Positions 18,219-27,473 of a stretch of 54,310 nucleotides of DNA are shown piece after piece. The stretch spans positions 1-54,310 of the forward strand of contig CAKZNV010000224.1 of NCBI GenBank assembly GCA_937132085.1, written 5' to 3'. Position numbers and translations under genes: made by a program. This DNA is from an uncultured Rubritalea sp. (GTDB lineage Bacteria; Verrucomicrobiota; Verrucomicrobiia; Verrucomicrobiales; Akkermansiaceae). Within the stretch, counting starts at the first letter, position 1, and the number at the start of each line of letters is the position of its first letter. The notes beneath the pieces were generated by a model. The model did not search any database. It saw nothing but the letters and a program-made list of their open reading frames with translations, and had not been told where the DNA came from.

Positions 18219-19064
18219 ATGAGCAACTCAATCACCGTCTTCGGACTAGGAATTATCGGTAGTCGCTGTGCTGACAGCCTTTCAAAAGCTGGACATAAAG
18301 TCACCACCTGGAACAGAACCCCTAAAGACAGAGCGGATGAAACTACCGATGCTAGCCAAGCTGCTCAAGCATCAGACATACTTTCCTTTTATCTCAAAGA
18401 CGGCCAAGCATGCCGAGAAGTTCTCAACCAAATCCGCACAAGCCTTCGTCCTGATCACGTGATCATAAATCACTCCACCATCGATCTCGTAACCACTCAT
18501 TGGCTAGCGACAGAATGCTCAGTTGTAGGTTGCCAATTCATCGACTCCCCATTCACCGGCAGTAAAGTGGCTGCTCAGAACGGTGAACTCGTCTACTACG
18601 TCGGCGCTAGCGACATTCTGTTAGAGCAATACCGCAGCGTGCTTGAAGTCACCTCTAAAGAAATCATCCCAGTCGGCAAAGTAGGCAATGCCACCATCAT
18701 CAAGCTCGTCACTAATCTCATCTCCGCCTCTACTGTGCAGGCACTCAGCGAGTCAATGGCTATCGCCTCAGCACACGGCATCAGCCCAGACAGCCTCATT
18801 TCAGCCATCGCTGGAAATGCCTGCGGTTCACCACTCGCGTCCATGAAGATGCCGACTATGAATGAAGGTAATTACGAAACTCACTTCTCACTCGATAACA
18901 TGCTCAAGGATGCTAACTACGCCATTCAGTTAGCCGATGAAGCCGAGCTAAAAACTCCTGGCATCAGAACCACCGCAGACACCATGCAGAAACTCTGCGA
19001 CGCAGGATCAGCCGATCTCGACTACTCCGCACTGTTCCAACAATTCACCGACAAACCTCTCTAA
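18219..19064 (+). CDS. NAD(P)-dependent beta-hydroxyacid dehydrogenase family protein
   Basis: This 281-residue protein belongs to the 3-hydroxyisobutyrate dehydrogenase/glyoxylate reductase group. A Rossmann dinucleotide site opens the protein (ITVFGLGIIGSRCADSL). The conserved substrate segment DSPFTGSKVAAQNGEL follows, and the catalytic Lys lies in the ATIIKLVTNLISAS helix near residue 165. The C-terminal helical domain is complete. The start at 18219 (MSNSITV) puts the glycine motif in its usual place; an ATG at 18195 would add eight residues. It precedes ygfZ by 14 bases. The substrate cannot be deduced. Confidence 0.88.
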   Translation: MSNSITVFGLGIIGSRCADSLSKAGHKVTTWNRTPKDRADETTDASQAAQASDILSFYLKDGQACREVLNQIRTSLRPDHVIINHSTIDLVTTHWLATECSVVGCQFIDSPFTGSKVAAQNGELVYYVGASDILLEQYRSVLEVTSKEIIPVGKVGNATIIKLVTNLISASTVQALSESMAIASAHGISPDSLISAIAGNACGSPLASMKMPTMNEGNYETHFSLDNMLKDANYAIQLADEAELKTPGIRTTADTMQKLCDAGSADLDYSALFQQFTDKPL

Positions 19065-19078
19065 CTTTTAAAATCATC

Positions 19079-19918
19079 ATGAATCCAGCCCTACCATCCA
19101 TTTCTCTCAATGCCACTGCCGATCTAAGCGACAGAGCTATTTTCCAAGTCAGCGGCCCTGACGCAGTCCATTATCTCAATGGCCAAGTCAGCCAAGATGT
19201 TCGTCTTGCTTCAGACTCAGAGGCGGTCTACTCCATCACTGCTACTTTCAAAGGCAAGCTAGAAGGAGACTTCTACATCCGCAAATTCGAAGGCAATATC
19301 CTCATTGACACTGACAGCTCTCAGAGTGAATCACTCTTCATGCGACTCGATAAATACCTCATCGCAGACGATGCTGAAATAATCGATGTAAGTGACCAAT
19401 ACTCCCTAGCATTTTCCACAGGTGTCGTTCCAGCAGCTCTAGCAGACGCACCTCAATGGAAGTCAGTTAGATTCGGAATAGAAGGAGCTGATTACCTTCT
19501 CGCTAAAGACACTAAAATAGAGACTACGCATAGCCCAGATGACTGGGAGCAAATCCGCATCATCAACGGAGTCCCAGCATGGAACCATGAACTAGATAGC
19601 TCTGTCCTCCCTCCAGAGGCTGGCCTTGACGTCACTGCTGTTTCCTACACAAAAGGCTGCTACACAGGCCAGGAAGTGATCTCTAGAATGAAGTCCTCAG
19701 GTAAAACCAACCGCCACCTCATCAAGCTACAGTGTGGAAAAGAGATAGCTGTCCCGACAGAATTCTTTGCAGAGATCGGCGATGCAAAACCAGCTGGAAC
19801 GATCAATAGCATCACCAAGTCTGATGATCAATGGATAGGCCTAGGCTACAGAACTAGAAAGCACGAAGAGCGCACTGAGTTCCTCACCGCTGACGGTGTA
19901 GCAATAAAAGTCTGTTAG
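19079..19918 (+). CDS. ygfZ: YgfZ/GcvT-like folate-binding Fe-S protein
   Basis: This 279-residue protein carries the family signature KGCYTGQEVISRM (K-G-C-Y-x-G-Q-E), which contains the essential Cys, in a fold related to the glycine-cleavage T protein. In E. coli YgfZ helps iron-sulfur enzymes such as MiaB with tetrahydrofolate as cofactor. The N-terminal GcvT-like half shows VSGPDAVHYLNGQVSQDV, the usual opening. The gene converges on fdhD, with the two stop codons overlapping by 4 bases. Confidence 0.9.
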   Translation: MNPALPSISLNATADLSDRAIFQVSGPDAVHYLNGQVSQDVRLASDSEAVYSITATFKGKLEGDFYIRKFEGNILIDTDSSQSESLFMRLDKYLIADDAEIIDVSDQYSLAFSTGVVPAALADAPQWKSVRFGIEGADYLLAKDTKIETTHSPDDWEQIRIINGVPAWNHELDSSVLPPEAGLDVTAVSYTKGCYTGQEVISRMKSSGKTNRHLIKLQCGKEIAVPTEFFAEIGDAKPAGTINSITKSDDQWIGLGYRTRKHEERTEFLTADGVAIKVC

Positions 19919-20700
19919 ATAACTCTGTTAGAGTGAGAGTAGATGTTAAACTTCTGCCCTCTCATAAATGCTACCAATGTCATTTGCGACTCTTCTGCGA
20001 ATGACACAGCTAGCGATGTAGGCGCAGAAATAGCTGCAACCATAGGAATCCCAGCCATCAAAGCCTTCTGCACTACCTCAAACGAGACTCTGCCTGATAG
20101 CTGTAGAAATGTCTGACTAAAATCATGACCATTTTTCATGGCTGCACCGATGACCTTATCGATCGCATTATGCCTCCCCACATCCTCTTTTAATACTAAC
20201 AGATTTCCATCGTAAGAAAATAATCCAGCAGCATGTAGCCCCCCAGTGGTTTCAAATGTCTCTTGAGCCTCTCGCAATTTATCTGGAGCTTGAAGTAAAT
20301 CATCCACTCTAACAGAAAGTTCATCCTTTAACTCAGGAGCGTTCTGAAACACTTCATCGATACTCGCTTTACCGCAAATCCCACAGCTACTCGCACTGTA
20401 GAGATTACGCTGCAGGCTTGATAGATCCAGCTCTACATCGTCTTTGATAAAGACCAGTGCATGATTCTTTTTTTGCTCAAGATCGATCCGTGAAATAGCA
20501 TCTAGTGTAGTAATAATTCCCTCAGTCACCAGAAATCCTGCGACCAAATCAGCATCATCACCCACCGTCCGCATTACCACTGCAATAGGCACACCATCGA
20601 TCGTTATCTGTAGAGGTTCCTCCACAGCCACATCATCTAACAGCTGTGACCGCTCACCTGCGATCACTTTGATTATTTCTACCTGCTCAGATCTTTTCAT
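19915..20700 (-). CDS. fdhD: Sulfur carrier protein FdhD
   Basis: FdhD moves sulfur from the IscS desulfurase to the molybdenum cofactor of formate dehydrogenase-type enzymes. The protein (261 residues) has the Cys pair in SASSCGICGKAS and the conserved HAAGLF, EDVGRHNAIDKVIG and SGRVSFEVVQKALMAGIP stretches of the family. The start at 20700 (MKRSEQVEI) is chosen because it leaves one base after the MOSC gene stop; an ATG at 20718 would overlap it. No formate dehydrogenase is encoded in this window, so its client must lie elsewhere. Confidence 0.93.
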   Translation of the reverse strand: MKRSEQVEIIKVIAGERSQLLDDVAVEEPLQITIDGVPIAVVMRTVGDDADLVAGFLVTEGIITTLDAISRIDLEQKKNHALVFIKDDVELDLSSLQRNLYSASSCGICGKASIDEVFQNAPELKDELSVRVDDLLQAPDKLREAQETFETTGGLHAAGLFSYDGNLLVLKEDVGRHNAIDKVIGAAMKNGHDFSQTFLQLSGRVSFEVVQKALMAGIPMVAAISAPTSLAVSFAEESQMTLVAFMRGQKFNIYSHSNRVI

Positions 20701-20701
20701 A

Positions 20702-21196
20702 CTATTGAATATCACCAAGAATTTCTAACTCCGCGGAACCTAAACGCAACACCCCATCCTTGAGAATTCGAGCTCTCAAGCCACCTCTACCTTTCAGAAA
20801 TTCCTCAGTGCCCTCAGCACATGCTTCGTCCATCCAGAAACACGGTGAGCACTCGCATGAACCAGTTAACTCAATTCCATCAATCGAAAATCGCTTCCCG
20901 ATCAGCTCGTTCAGATCAATCCCTTTCAGCAAAACATTTCTACGAAACTTACTAGGATCCAGCTCCCCTTTCACCACTTCATTTTTTACTTTTTGGTAAA
21001 CATCCCAATCAAAAAATGTGATCTGTCCCTTGTAGTCGTCTAAATAATCAAAAAACCTATCGTCCACGACTCCCTTTCCAGCCACTAACTCTATCTCATC
21101 TCGCTCAATAATTTCGTATCCCAGAGAAGTTTTCCCATAGCGACCAAAGTAGTTATGCCCTGGTGAAATGTAGATATTTTCTAAAGTGACTTTCAT
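20702..21196 (-). CDS. MOSC-domain protein
   Basis: This 164-residue protein has the MOSC fold (the C-terminal domain of molybdenum cofactor sulfurase), used for sulfur or persulfide handling near Moco. Landmarks are an N-terminal SPGHNYFGRYG, the GKGVVDDRF strand, the FRRNVLLKGIDL motif and a Cys-rich site TGSCECSPCFWMDEACAEG. The three closely spaced Cys and a fourth in DEAC make sulfur transfer or metal binding plausible. I start it at ATG 21196 (MKVTLEN); the longer frame up to 21394 only shadows the divergent gene at 21252. It forms an operon with fdhD (1-base gap). Confidence 0.88.
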   Translation of the reverse strand: MKVTLENIYISPGHNYFGRYGKTSLGYEIIERDEIELVAGKGVVDDRFFDYLDDYKGQITFFDWDVYQKVKNEVVKGELDPSKFRRNVLLKGIDLNELIGKRFSIDGIELTGSCECSPCFWMDEACAEGTEEFLKGRGGLRARILKDGVLRLGSAELEILGDIQ

Positions 21197-21251
21197 AGGT
21201 TTAAGGTAAATAAAGTCTGGCAGAAAACAACTAACAAAGCGACAATCTGAT

Positions 21252-21944
21252 ATGGATAGCCTCAAAGGACAACTTGTAGAATTACTACGCAGTAGAGACA
21301 AATCAGAGATCGATGATGTCGCTGCAATGCTAACTGAAGCAAATATTGTCCATAAAATTGGCACCGATGGTGCAGTCTTCGACATCACTACCATTGGAGT
21401 AGGTAGCGATGTCCAAGCGATTATTAGCGTTCCAGAATTACAATTTGAAGATGCTAGAACATGTTTGGAAAGAAACTATGCTGAAATCCCCCTTCCAGAT
21501 GACCATTATTTACATGAATTTAGCAATGATGATTTAGCGGATCTCTTAGCCAATGAAAACGACTGGAGCGCTTACGATGTCGTTCACGCTAGAAGAATAG
21601 CCAAAGAAAAAAAACTTAATCCTGATGAGATTGTAGACTCAATCAAAATGAATGAAGACATCGCAGCCCACGGAATGCCAGCTCCGAAATGGCAAGTTCG
21701 AATCGCTATTATCTGCACCATACTTGGACCATTCATATTTATCATGACAGTGATCGCTTTATGCATCGGAGCATCATTTGCTAGTATGAGAGCAAAACAT
21801 CCATATCGTAAATATTTTCTCTATGATAAAAGATCTGCCAGATTCGGTATTACCATTGTTTTCATAAACATTCTCATCATTTTGGCCCTAGCACTAGGAT
21901 TACACGATTACTACGATACATTCATCGACTACTTTTATATCTAA
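21252..21944 (+). CDS. DUF2007-like protein with C-terminal membrane segments
   Basis: This 230-residue protein starts with a small alpha/beta domain resembling DUF2007 'putative signal transducing' domains (VELLRSRDKSEIDDVAAML... IISVPELQFEDARTCLE). A short helical link of the type DWSAYDVVHARRIAKEKKL follows, then two membrane helices near residues 152-175 and 200-222. Family members of this layout are frequent but unstudied. It is divergent from the MOSC gene, with 55 bases between. Confidence 0.65.
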   Translation: MDSLKGQLVELLRSRDKSEIDDVAAMLTEANIVHKIGTDGAVFDITTIGVGSDVQAIISVPELQFEDARTCLERNYAEIPLPDDHYLHEFSNDDLADLLANENDWSAYDVVHARRIAKEKKLNPDEIVDSIKMNEDIAAHGMPAPKWQVRIAIICTILGPFIFIMTVIALCIGASFASMRAKHPYRKYFLYDKRSARFGITIVFINILIILALALGLHDYYDTFIDYFYI

Positions 21945-21952
21945 CACTAAAC

Positions 21953-21988
21953 AAAAAAATGGCTCCAAGGTAGAACCAAGGAACCATT
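21953..21988 (-). terminator. Intrinsic terminator of the clpC operon
   Basis: On the minus strand AATGGTTCC pairs with GGAGCCATT (9 pairs, one G-U) around a loop of about 13 bases and is followed by a 7-base T run. It lies 25 bases past the clpC stop. Confidence 0.8.
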
Positions 21989-22012
21989 ATTAGATTTGTT
22001 TATACGATAAAT

Positions 22013-24544
22013 TTACTTATCAGAAGAAGCCTTCTCATCTGGCTTTTGTCTGCGCTTGAGAGCTTTGAAGGTAAGTTCTTCTGTGTCTTTCTTACGAGTC
22101 ACTTTCACGTTGTCTCCTTCTTTCACATCACCTCTGAGTAGAGCTTCTGCGAGCGGATCTTCCATGTATCTCTCCACTGCACGGCGCATCGGACGAGCAC
22201 CATACTTAGGATCGTAGCCTTTCTCAATGAGTAGATCACGAGCTGACTTGTCTAGCTTAAGAGTGATGTTCTTATCTTCGAGTCTCTTGAAGAGCTTAGA
22301 GCACTCAAGATCCACGATGACTTCAAGATCCTTCTTCTCAAGCATGTGGAATACTACTAGCTCATCGAGTCTGTTCAAGAATTCTGGTTTGAAATACTTG
22401 CTAGACTCTTCCATGATCTTATCTTTCATGCCGCCGTAGTCTGCATCGTCTGCACCCATCGCATTGAAGCCGAGTGATGACTGACGCTTCACTGTAGAAG
22501 CACCCACATTAGAAGTGAGGATGATCACTGTGTTTCTGAAATCAATCTTGCGACCAAAACTATCTGTCACCATTCCTTCTTCAAGAATCTGAAGCAATAG
22601 GTTCATCACGTCTGGGTGAGCTTTCTCAATCTCATCAAACAAGATCACTGAATATGGACGGCGTCTAACAGCTTCTGAAAGCTGACCACCTTCATCATAA
22701 CCTACGTATCCCGGAGGCGAACCAATCAGTCTACTTGTAGAGAATTTCTCCATATACTCAGACATATCAATCTGAATCAATGCCTCAGGATCACCGAACA
22801 TGAAGTCCGCTAAGTTTTTCGCTAGGTAAGTTTTACCCACACCAGTAGGTCCTAAGAATAAGAATGAACCAATCGGGCGACGTGGATCCTTAAGATCTGC
22901 ACGAGAACGACGTAGCGCCTTACTAATAGCAACCACTGCTTCATCCTGACCGATGACTTGCTCTTTCAGCTCGTCTTCCATGTTCAGCAGCTTGTCTGCC
23001 TCCTTCTGCTCCATACGCTGAAGCGGAACACCTGTCCATTTAGAGATAACTGTCATGATGTCGTCTTCAGTGACTGCTATAACATTCTCTTCACTCTCTA
23101 GCTTCCAGTTTTCGAGGATCTCTTCGAGCTTCTTCTTAGCCTTCTTCTCATCGTCACGACAAGATGCAGCTTTTTCAAAGTCTTGATCATTGATCGCATT
23201 CACCTTGTCTCGGTTGATCTTCTGGATCTCTTTTTCAAGTTCCTTAAGCTCTGGCGGACGAGTCATCTGACTAATGCGAGCTCGTGAGCCAGCTTCATCG
23301 AGAACATCGATCGCCTTGTCTGGTAAAAATCTTCCTGTGAGGTAACGAGATGAAAGTTTCACTGATGCAGCGATTGCCGCAGGAGTATATTTCGCCTTGT
23401 GGTGAGTCTCATACTTCTCTTGCAGACCTTCGAGAATCTTCACAGTATCTTCCTGTGATGGCTCTTCCACTCTGACCTTCTGGAAACGTCGCTCTAGCGC
23501 TGAATCCTTCTCAATCGACTTACGATATTCGTTCAGAGTAGTCGCACCCACACACTGTAGCTCAGATCGGCTCAATGCTGGTTTGATAATGTTAGAAGCA
23601 TCCATTGCTCCCTCAGCTGAGCCAGCACCTACAATAGTGTGGAGCTCATCGATGAAGAGAATCACGTCTCCTACTTTTCTGATCTCATCCATCACCGCCT
23701 TGATACGTTCCTCAAACTGTCCACGATACTTAGTGCCAGCTACCATGAGAGCTAGATCGAGAGTGATGACTTTCTTGCCACGAATCAGCTCAGGAACATT
23801 GCCTAGCACGATTTCTTGAGCAAGACCTTCAATGATCGCTGTCTTACCAACACCAGCCTCACCTACGAGCACTGGGTTATTCTTAGTGCGTCGGCACAGG
23901 ATCTGGATCACTCGCTCAGTCTCAGACTGACGCCCTATCACTGGATCAAGTTTTCCTTCTTCAGCCATCTTTGTTAGATCGCGTCCGAATGCTTTCAGAG
24001 CAGGAGTCTTAGTCTTACCTTCCTCTTCAGCTTCTTCTCCATCATCGGAATCAGAATCGCCGTCTTCAAATGCTTCGAAAATATCTTCGTCGTTGTCATC
24101 AGGATCGTAGTTAGGATCGATCTCTGCGAGAACTTCCTGACGAGTGCGCTGGATGTCAATATTAAGACTCTGTAGAACTCTCGCAGCTACGCCTTCACCT
24201 TCTCTAAGAAGACCTAGAAGTAGATGCTCGGTTCCGACATAAGAATGATTCAGTTGCTTGGCTTCCTTATCAGCAAGACTTAGCACCTTTTTCACACGTG
24301 GTGTGTAGGGGATCTGGCTAGAAATACTCTGCTCAGGGCCTGAACCCACTTGCTTTTCTACTTCTACGCGGACTCGCTCTAGCTCTAGTCCCATGCGCTC
24401 CAGCACATTGACCGCGACTCCCTGTCCCAGCTTGATCAAGCCGAGAAGCAGGTGTTCAGTGCCTACGTAGTTGTGGTTAAATCGCTCAGCTTCCTTGCGG
24501 GCTAGCGCTAATACTTGTTGGGCTCTTGGAGTGAAATTATTCAT
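22013..24544 (-). CDS. clpC: ClpC-type AAA+ unfoldase
   Basis: This 843-residue HSP100 protein feeds substrates to ClpP. In order it has two Clp-N repeats ([18 protein letters not shown] and [18 protein letters not shown], each followed by GTEHLLLGL), an acidic linker (about 155-178), the first ATPase domain ([15 protein letters not shown]), a coiled-coil M domain with a UVR-like motif ([20 protein letters not shown]), and the second ATPase domain ([18 protein letters not shown]). A C-terminal D2-small domain follows. The M/UVR region is the mark of ClpC, which receives arginine-phosphorylated clients from McsB. Its ATG overlaps the mcsB stop by 4 bases (ATGA). Confidence 0.96.
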   Translation of the reverse strand: MNNFTPRAQQVLALARKEAERFNHNYVGTEHLLLGLIKLGQGVAVNVLERMGLELERVRVEVEKQVGSGPEQSISSQIPYTPRVKKVLSLADKEAKQLNHSYVGTEHLLLGLLREGEGVAARVLQSLNIDIQRTRQEVLAEIDPNYDPDDNDEDIFEAFEDGDSDSDDGEEAEEEGKTKTPALKAFGRDLTKMAEEGKLDPVIGRQSETERVIQILCRRTKNNPVLVGEAGVGKTAIIEGLAQEIVLGNVPELIRGKKVITLDLALMVAGTKYRGQFEERIKAVMDEIRKVGDVILFIDELHTIVGAGSAEGAMDASNIIKPALSRSELQCVGATTLNEYRKSIEKDSALERRFQKVRVEEPSQEDTVKILEGLQEKYETHHKAKYTPAAIAASVKLSSRYLTGRFLPDKAIDVLDEAGSRARISQMTRPPELKELEKEIQKINRDKVNAINDQDFEKAASCRDDEKKAKKKLEEILENWKLESEENVIAVTEDDIMTVISKWTGVPLQRMEQKEADKLLNMEDELKEQVIGQDEAVVAISKALRRSRADLKDPRRPIGSFLFLGPTGVGKTYLAKNLADFMFGDPEALIQIDMSEYMEKFSTSRLIGSPPGYVGYDEGGQLSEAVRRRPYSVILFDEIEKAHPDVMNLLLQILEEGMVTDSFGRKIDFRNTVIILTSNVGASTVKRQSSLGFNAMGADDADYGGMKDKIMEESSKYFKPEFLNRLDELVVFHMLEKKDLEVIVDLECSKLFKRLEDKNITLKLDKSARDLLIEKGYDPKYGARPMRRAVERYMEDPLAEALLRGDVKEGDNVKVTRKKDTEELTFKALKRRQKPDEKASSDK

Positions 24545-25668
24545 TCTATTGGTAGCTCGTCTCCAGCATCATTGCCTTCAACTTTATTGTCTAAATTACT
24601 AGTAGCAGGTGGATCAAGGTTTTGCAACTGATCACGTATTATTTCTGCACGGATAAGGTCTCTTTTTTCAGGCTCTAACTCTTTTCCCGCATAGAGTTGC
24701 AGGTGAGCTGGCTGAATTTCCATCATCAGCGAATCACACTTTTCCATTGTTCCATCAGGGAAATAGCCGAGATCGGCGCCTAATCTTAGCAATGAAATAT
24801 GTGCAAATGCTTCTTTGGAATCAAATATATGGGCGAATCGAAGCAATCCATACGCTCGGCTAACTTTGTCTGTTAGAGCGTCACGATCTTCCTCCAGCAT
24901 TTTAAGTCTGGCATTACGCTCATGCGTAGCGACTTGCTTGATCACTCGCTCTAGTCGATCAATAATCACCTCTTCAGATTCACCGAGAGTTGATTGATTA
25001 GATATCTGGAACATATGGCCAAGCGACTCAGTCCCCTCACCGAAAAGCCCACGCACCGCCAAGCCGATTTTATTCACCGCCTGTAACACCTGACCTATCT
25101 GCTCAGTGATCACGAGAGCAGGCAAATGCAGCATCGCCGACGCACGCATCCCTGTTCCTAAATTCGTAGGGCAAGCTGTCAGATAACCAAGCTTCTCATC
25201 AAAGGCGTAACAAAGTTTCGTCTCTAACTCCTGATCCACCTTATTGATCAGCTTATACGCTTCTCTAAGATGCATTCCTGAGCGGATCGATTGGATTCTA
25301 AGATGGTCTTCCTCATTGATCATTAGCGAAAGCGATTGCTTCCTGTTCACCACAGCCGCACAGCCTTCGCTGCGTGCAGCTTGTTCACGGCTGATCAAAT
25401 GACGCTCCACTAAAACCTGCTTTTCGAGCGATGTCAGATTAGACAGTTCTTGAGCAAAGCCTTTATCCATCTGCTTGAGAGCAGTGAGATTCGGGAAAAT
25501 TGATTCCATCACCTTCTTACGCTCAGCCTTCTTCGCCCAGCCGGGGAATGAGACTCCTTCTAAATTTCGTGCCAGCCTGATACGACTCGTGATTACCACA
25601 GCGTTATCTTTGCTTTTGCCTGTCATCCAGTCCGCTGGATGCTTCACTAGTGTTGAGAACCTCATCAT
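24541..25668 (-). CDS. mcsB: Protein arginine kinase McsB
   Basis: McsB phosphorylates arginine side chains and so marks proteins for ClpC-ClpP. The 375-residue sequence matches the phosphagen-kinase-like catalytic fold: [15 protein letters not shown] near the N-terminus, [14 protein letters not shown] (binding loop) and [20 protein letters not shown] (the Cys-containing active-site loop). The RDXXRA-like pArg-sensing region cannot be confirmed by eye. It begins at ATG 25668 or the adjacent ATG 25665, behind a strong Shine-Dalgarno that lies inside the mcsA coding end. It is cotranscribed with mcsA and clpC. Confidence 0.94.
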   Translation of the reverse strand: MMRFSTLVKHPADWMTGKSKDNAVVITSRIRLARNLEGVSFPGWAKKAERKKVMESIFPNLTALKQMDKGFAQELSNLTSLEKQVLVERHLISREQAARSEGCAAVVNRKQSLSLMINEEDHLRIQSIRSGMHLREAYKLINKVDQELETKLCYAFDEKLGYLTACPTNLGTGMRASAMLHLPALVITEQIGQVLQAVNKIGLAVRGLFGEGTESLGHMFQISNQSTLGESEEVIIDRLERVIKQVATHERNARLKMLEEDRDALTDKVSRAYGLLRFAHIFDSKEAFAHISLLRLGADLGYFPDGTMEKCDSLMMEIQPAHLQLYAGKELEPEKRDLIRAEIIRDQLQNLDPPATSNLDNKVEGNDAGDELPIE

Positions 25669-25669
25669 C

Positions 25670-26182
25670 TTAGCTCACCTCCTCAGTTTGTAGTTTCTCC
25701 ATCTTTACCAACTCATCTCGCAGAGTTGCCGCCTTTTCGTAATTTTCAGACTTCACCGCCTTGTTTAGCGCAGCTTTCAGATTACTGATCTTCTTACGTA
25801 GATTCATCGCATCGATCATTCCCGTAGGAACCTTCCCCTTGTGCTCCACTCCACGATGCATATTTTTCAGCATTCTCTGGATATCACTGGTGAATTGAGA
25901 ATAACAAGAACTGCAACCCAATCGGCCAATCTTGCGTAAATCCTCAAGCGTGAAACCACACTCTGAGCACTCGCTTAGATTCACTGTCGCATCTGCATTA
26001 CTATCTCCTACCATCTTAGGAGTCTCATCACTGATCAGGAAATCCGCCAGCTTAAAGTCCTCTAATGACGTGATCCCCTGCTCATCGGCACAGGACTCAC
26101 ACATATTCATTTTTTTAGATTTCCCATCGACGATTTGGGTAAAAAAAACATTCGCTTCGCTGTCACAGAATTCGCACTTCAT
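25670..26182 (-). CDS. mcsA: McsA, zinc-binding activator of McsB (UVR domain)
   Basis: This 170-residue protein starts CEFCDSEANVFFTQ and continues with CESCADEQG, then CSECGFTLEDLRKIGRLGC and CSSCY-type pairs. This gives two treble-clef-like zinc sites as in McsA. The C-terminal UVR motif LKAALNKAVKSENYEKAATL interacts with partners. McsA stimulates McsB kinase activity. The start at 26182 (MKCEFCD) is preferred to the ATG at 26212, which adds ten residues before the first Cys. No CtsR repressor gene precedes it, unlike the usual Firmicutes order. Confidence 0.9.
   Translation of the reverse strand: MKCEFCDSEANVFFTQIVDGKSKKMNMCESCADEQGITSLEDFKLADFLISDETPKMVGDSNADATVNLSECSECGFTLEDLRKIGRLGCSSCYSQFTSDIQRMLKNMHRGVEHKGKVPTGMIDAMNLRKKISNLKAALNKAVKSENYEKAATLRDELVKMEKLQTEEVS
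25678..25683 (-). promoter_or_regulatory. Strong Shine-Dalgarno for mcsB inside mcsA
   Basis: On the minus strand AGGAGG ends 9 bases before the mcsB ATG at 25668. It is formed by the last codons of mcsA (ACTGAGGAGGTGAGC). Such a site is unusual in this window, where most starts have weak sites, and it supports the 25668 start. Confidence 0.75.
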
Positions 26183-26278
26183 CTCTACAAAAAGACTACA
26201 CACGGATACCACCTCTTGCGAAGTTTTTTTATCAGAAAAAAGTGATTCTCATAGAGCACTCCATAATGGATAAAAAAA

Positions 26279-26779
26279 CTATTTTTTAACTCTCGAAGAA
26301 GTAAGCTTAAAAACATCATCCAATCCTTCGCTTTCAACGACTAATTCGTCCTGTGATATTGAACTCACAGAGTAAGTAACAGGATAGTCATATCCTTTAG
26401 CTCTTATTGGAATTTCAGATTTGCGAGATTCGAGTGCAGCAAAGGTCATCAATAATTTAGTGTCACGGATCTCCCAGCGATTTACTCCATCATATTGTAG
26501 AGCTACCCTGAGTTCTCCTTGAGTAGCTCCTACAAACTTAAAATCTAGTTCACCTAAATCCTTCTTCCTCCCATCAGGCTCAAAACTAACGGTTCCTGAG
26601 CCCCCTACTATAGGACTTTTCTTTCCTTCAGTATTCTCAATTTTAATACTCCAACCACCTATTAAATAAGAATCGTTTAATAAAATGACTGACTCTTGAA
26701 CCTCTTCAGCTTTCTTTTCGCAGCCAATTAATAGAAAGGCTACAGCGAAAACAGCCCAAGTCGTCAGTATATTTTTCAT
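26279..26779 (-). CDS. Lipoprotein of unknown function
   Basis: This 166-residue exported protein has a hydrophobic signal ending in the lipobox FLLIGC (Cys20) and then a KKAEEVQES linker. The rest is beta-rich with short polar loops (SYLIGGWSIKIENTEG, SGTVSFEPDGRKK), in the style of lipocalin-like or DUF-type envelope proteins. The Cys is the only clear functional residue. It lies between the carbonic anhydrase gene and mcsA on the same strand. I do not recognise the family. Confidence 0.75.
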   Translation of the reverse strand: MKNILTTWAVFAVAFLLIGCEKKAEEVQESVILLNDSYLIGGWSIKIENTEGKKSPIVGGSGTVSFEPDGRKKDLGELDFKFVGATQGELRVALQYDGVNRWEIRDTKLLMTFAALESRKSEIPIRAKGYDYPVTYSVSSISQDELVVESEGLDDVFKLTSSRVKK

Positions 26780-26793
26780 CAGAATCTAATGAT

Positions 26794-27399
26794 CTAACTT
26801 TCCAATGGCCCAGTAATTGGCTCTTGGAGTTTCTTGAGTTTCCCATCAGAGATATCGTAGATCCACGCATGAATGTTGAGTTCTTGGCCTCGCTCCCAAG
26901 CATCTTTCACTGGTGGTGATTGGCAGACATTTGCGGCTTGTTCGATGGCGTTGAGTTCACAGAGGCGATCTTCTTTTGCTCTGTCTTCGAGAGAATCCAG
27001 CTCTACCTTATGAAGACCGATCACATCTTTCACATGCTGAAGCCAACTATCTACAATGCCGAATCTGTCACCAGACAGCGCACCCTGCACACCTCCACAG
27101 AGATAATGTCCACACACAATGATGTGCTTCACCTTAAGATATTCTACAGCGTAATGAATCACTGAGAGAGAGTTGAAATCAGCATGCACCACCATGTTCG
27201 CCACGTTTCTATGCACAAAGACATCACCTGGAAGTAGCCCCATTAGCTGGTTCGCAGGCACTCTACTATCTGAACAACCAATCCAGAGATATTCTGGAGT
27301 TTGCTGCTCTGAAAGTCTTTCGAAAAATTTATCATCCTCTGCTGTCACAGAGTTTACCCAGTCTACGTTCTTTTCAAATATGTTATCTAGTTGGCTCAT
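26794..27399 (-). CDS. can: Beta-class carbonic anhydrase
   Basis: This zinc enzyme of 201 residues interconverts CO2 and bicarbonate in the cytoplasm. The beta-class ligands and active-site pair are visible: Cys42, Asp44 and Arg46 in IGCSDSRVPANQ, and His98 and Cys101 in VCGHYLCGGVQGA. HADFNSLSVIHYAVEYL between them is typical of the Can/CynT clade. The length is normal. It is divergent from the MATE gene; the space between the starts is 38-74 bases depending on the MATE start. Confidence 0.94.
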   Translation of the reverse strand: MSQLDNIFEKNVDWVNSVTAEDDKFFERLSEQQTPEYLWIGCSDSRVPANQLMGLLPGDVFVHRNVANMVVHADFNSLSVIHYAVEYLKVKHIIVCGHYLCGGVQGALSGDRFGIVDSWLQHVKDVIGLHKVELDSLEDRAKEDRLCELNAIEQAANVCQSPPVKDAWERGQELNIHAWIYDISDGKLKKLQEPITGPLES

Positions 27400-27473
27400 T
27401 GAGAGATTTTATACAACAGACTAGTTAGGCTTGGCAATTGAGATTTTTAGTGAAGTATACCGACCGCATCCAA

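Noticed and set aside
21197..21394. N-terminal extension of the MOSC protein
   Set aside because: It lies antisense to the divergent gene at 21252 and has no MOSC similarity; the start at 21196 fits the family.
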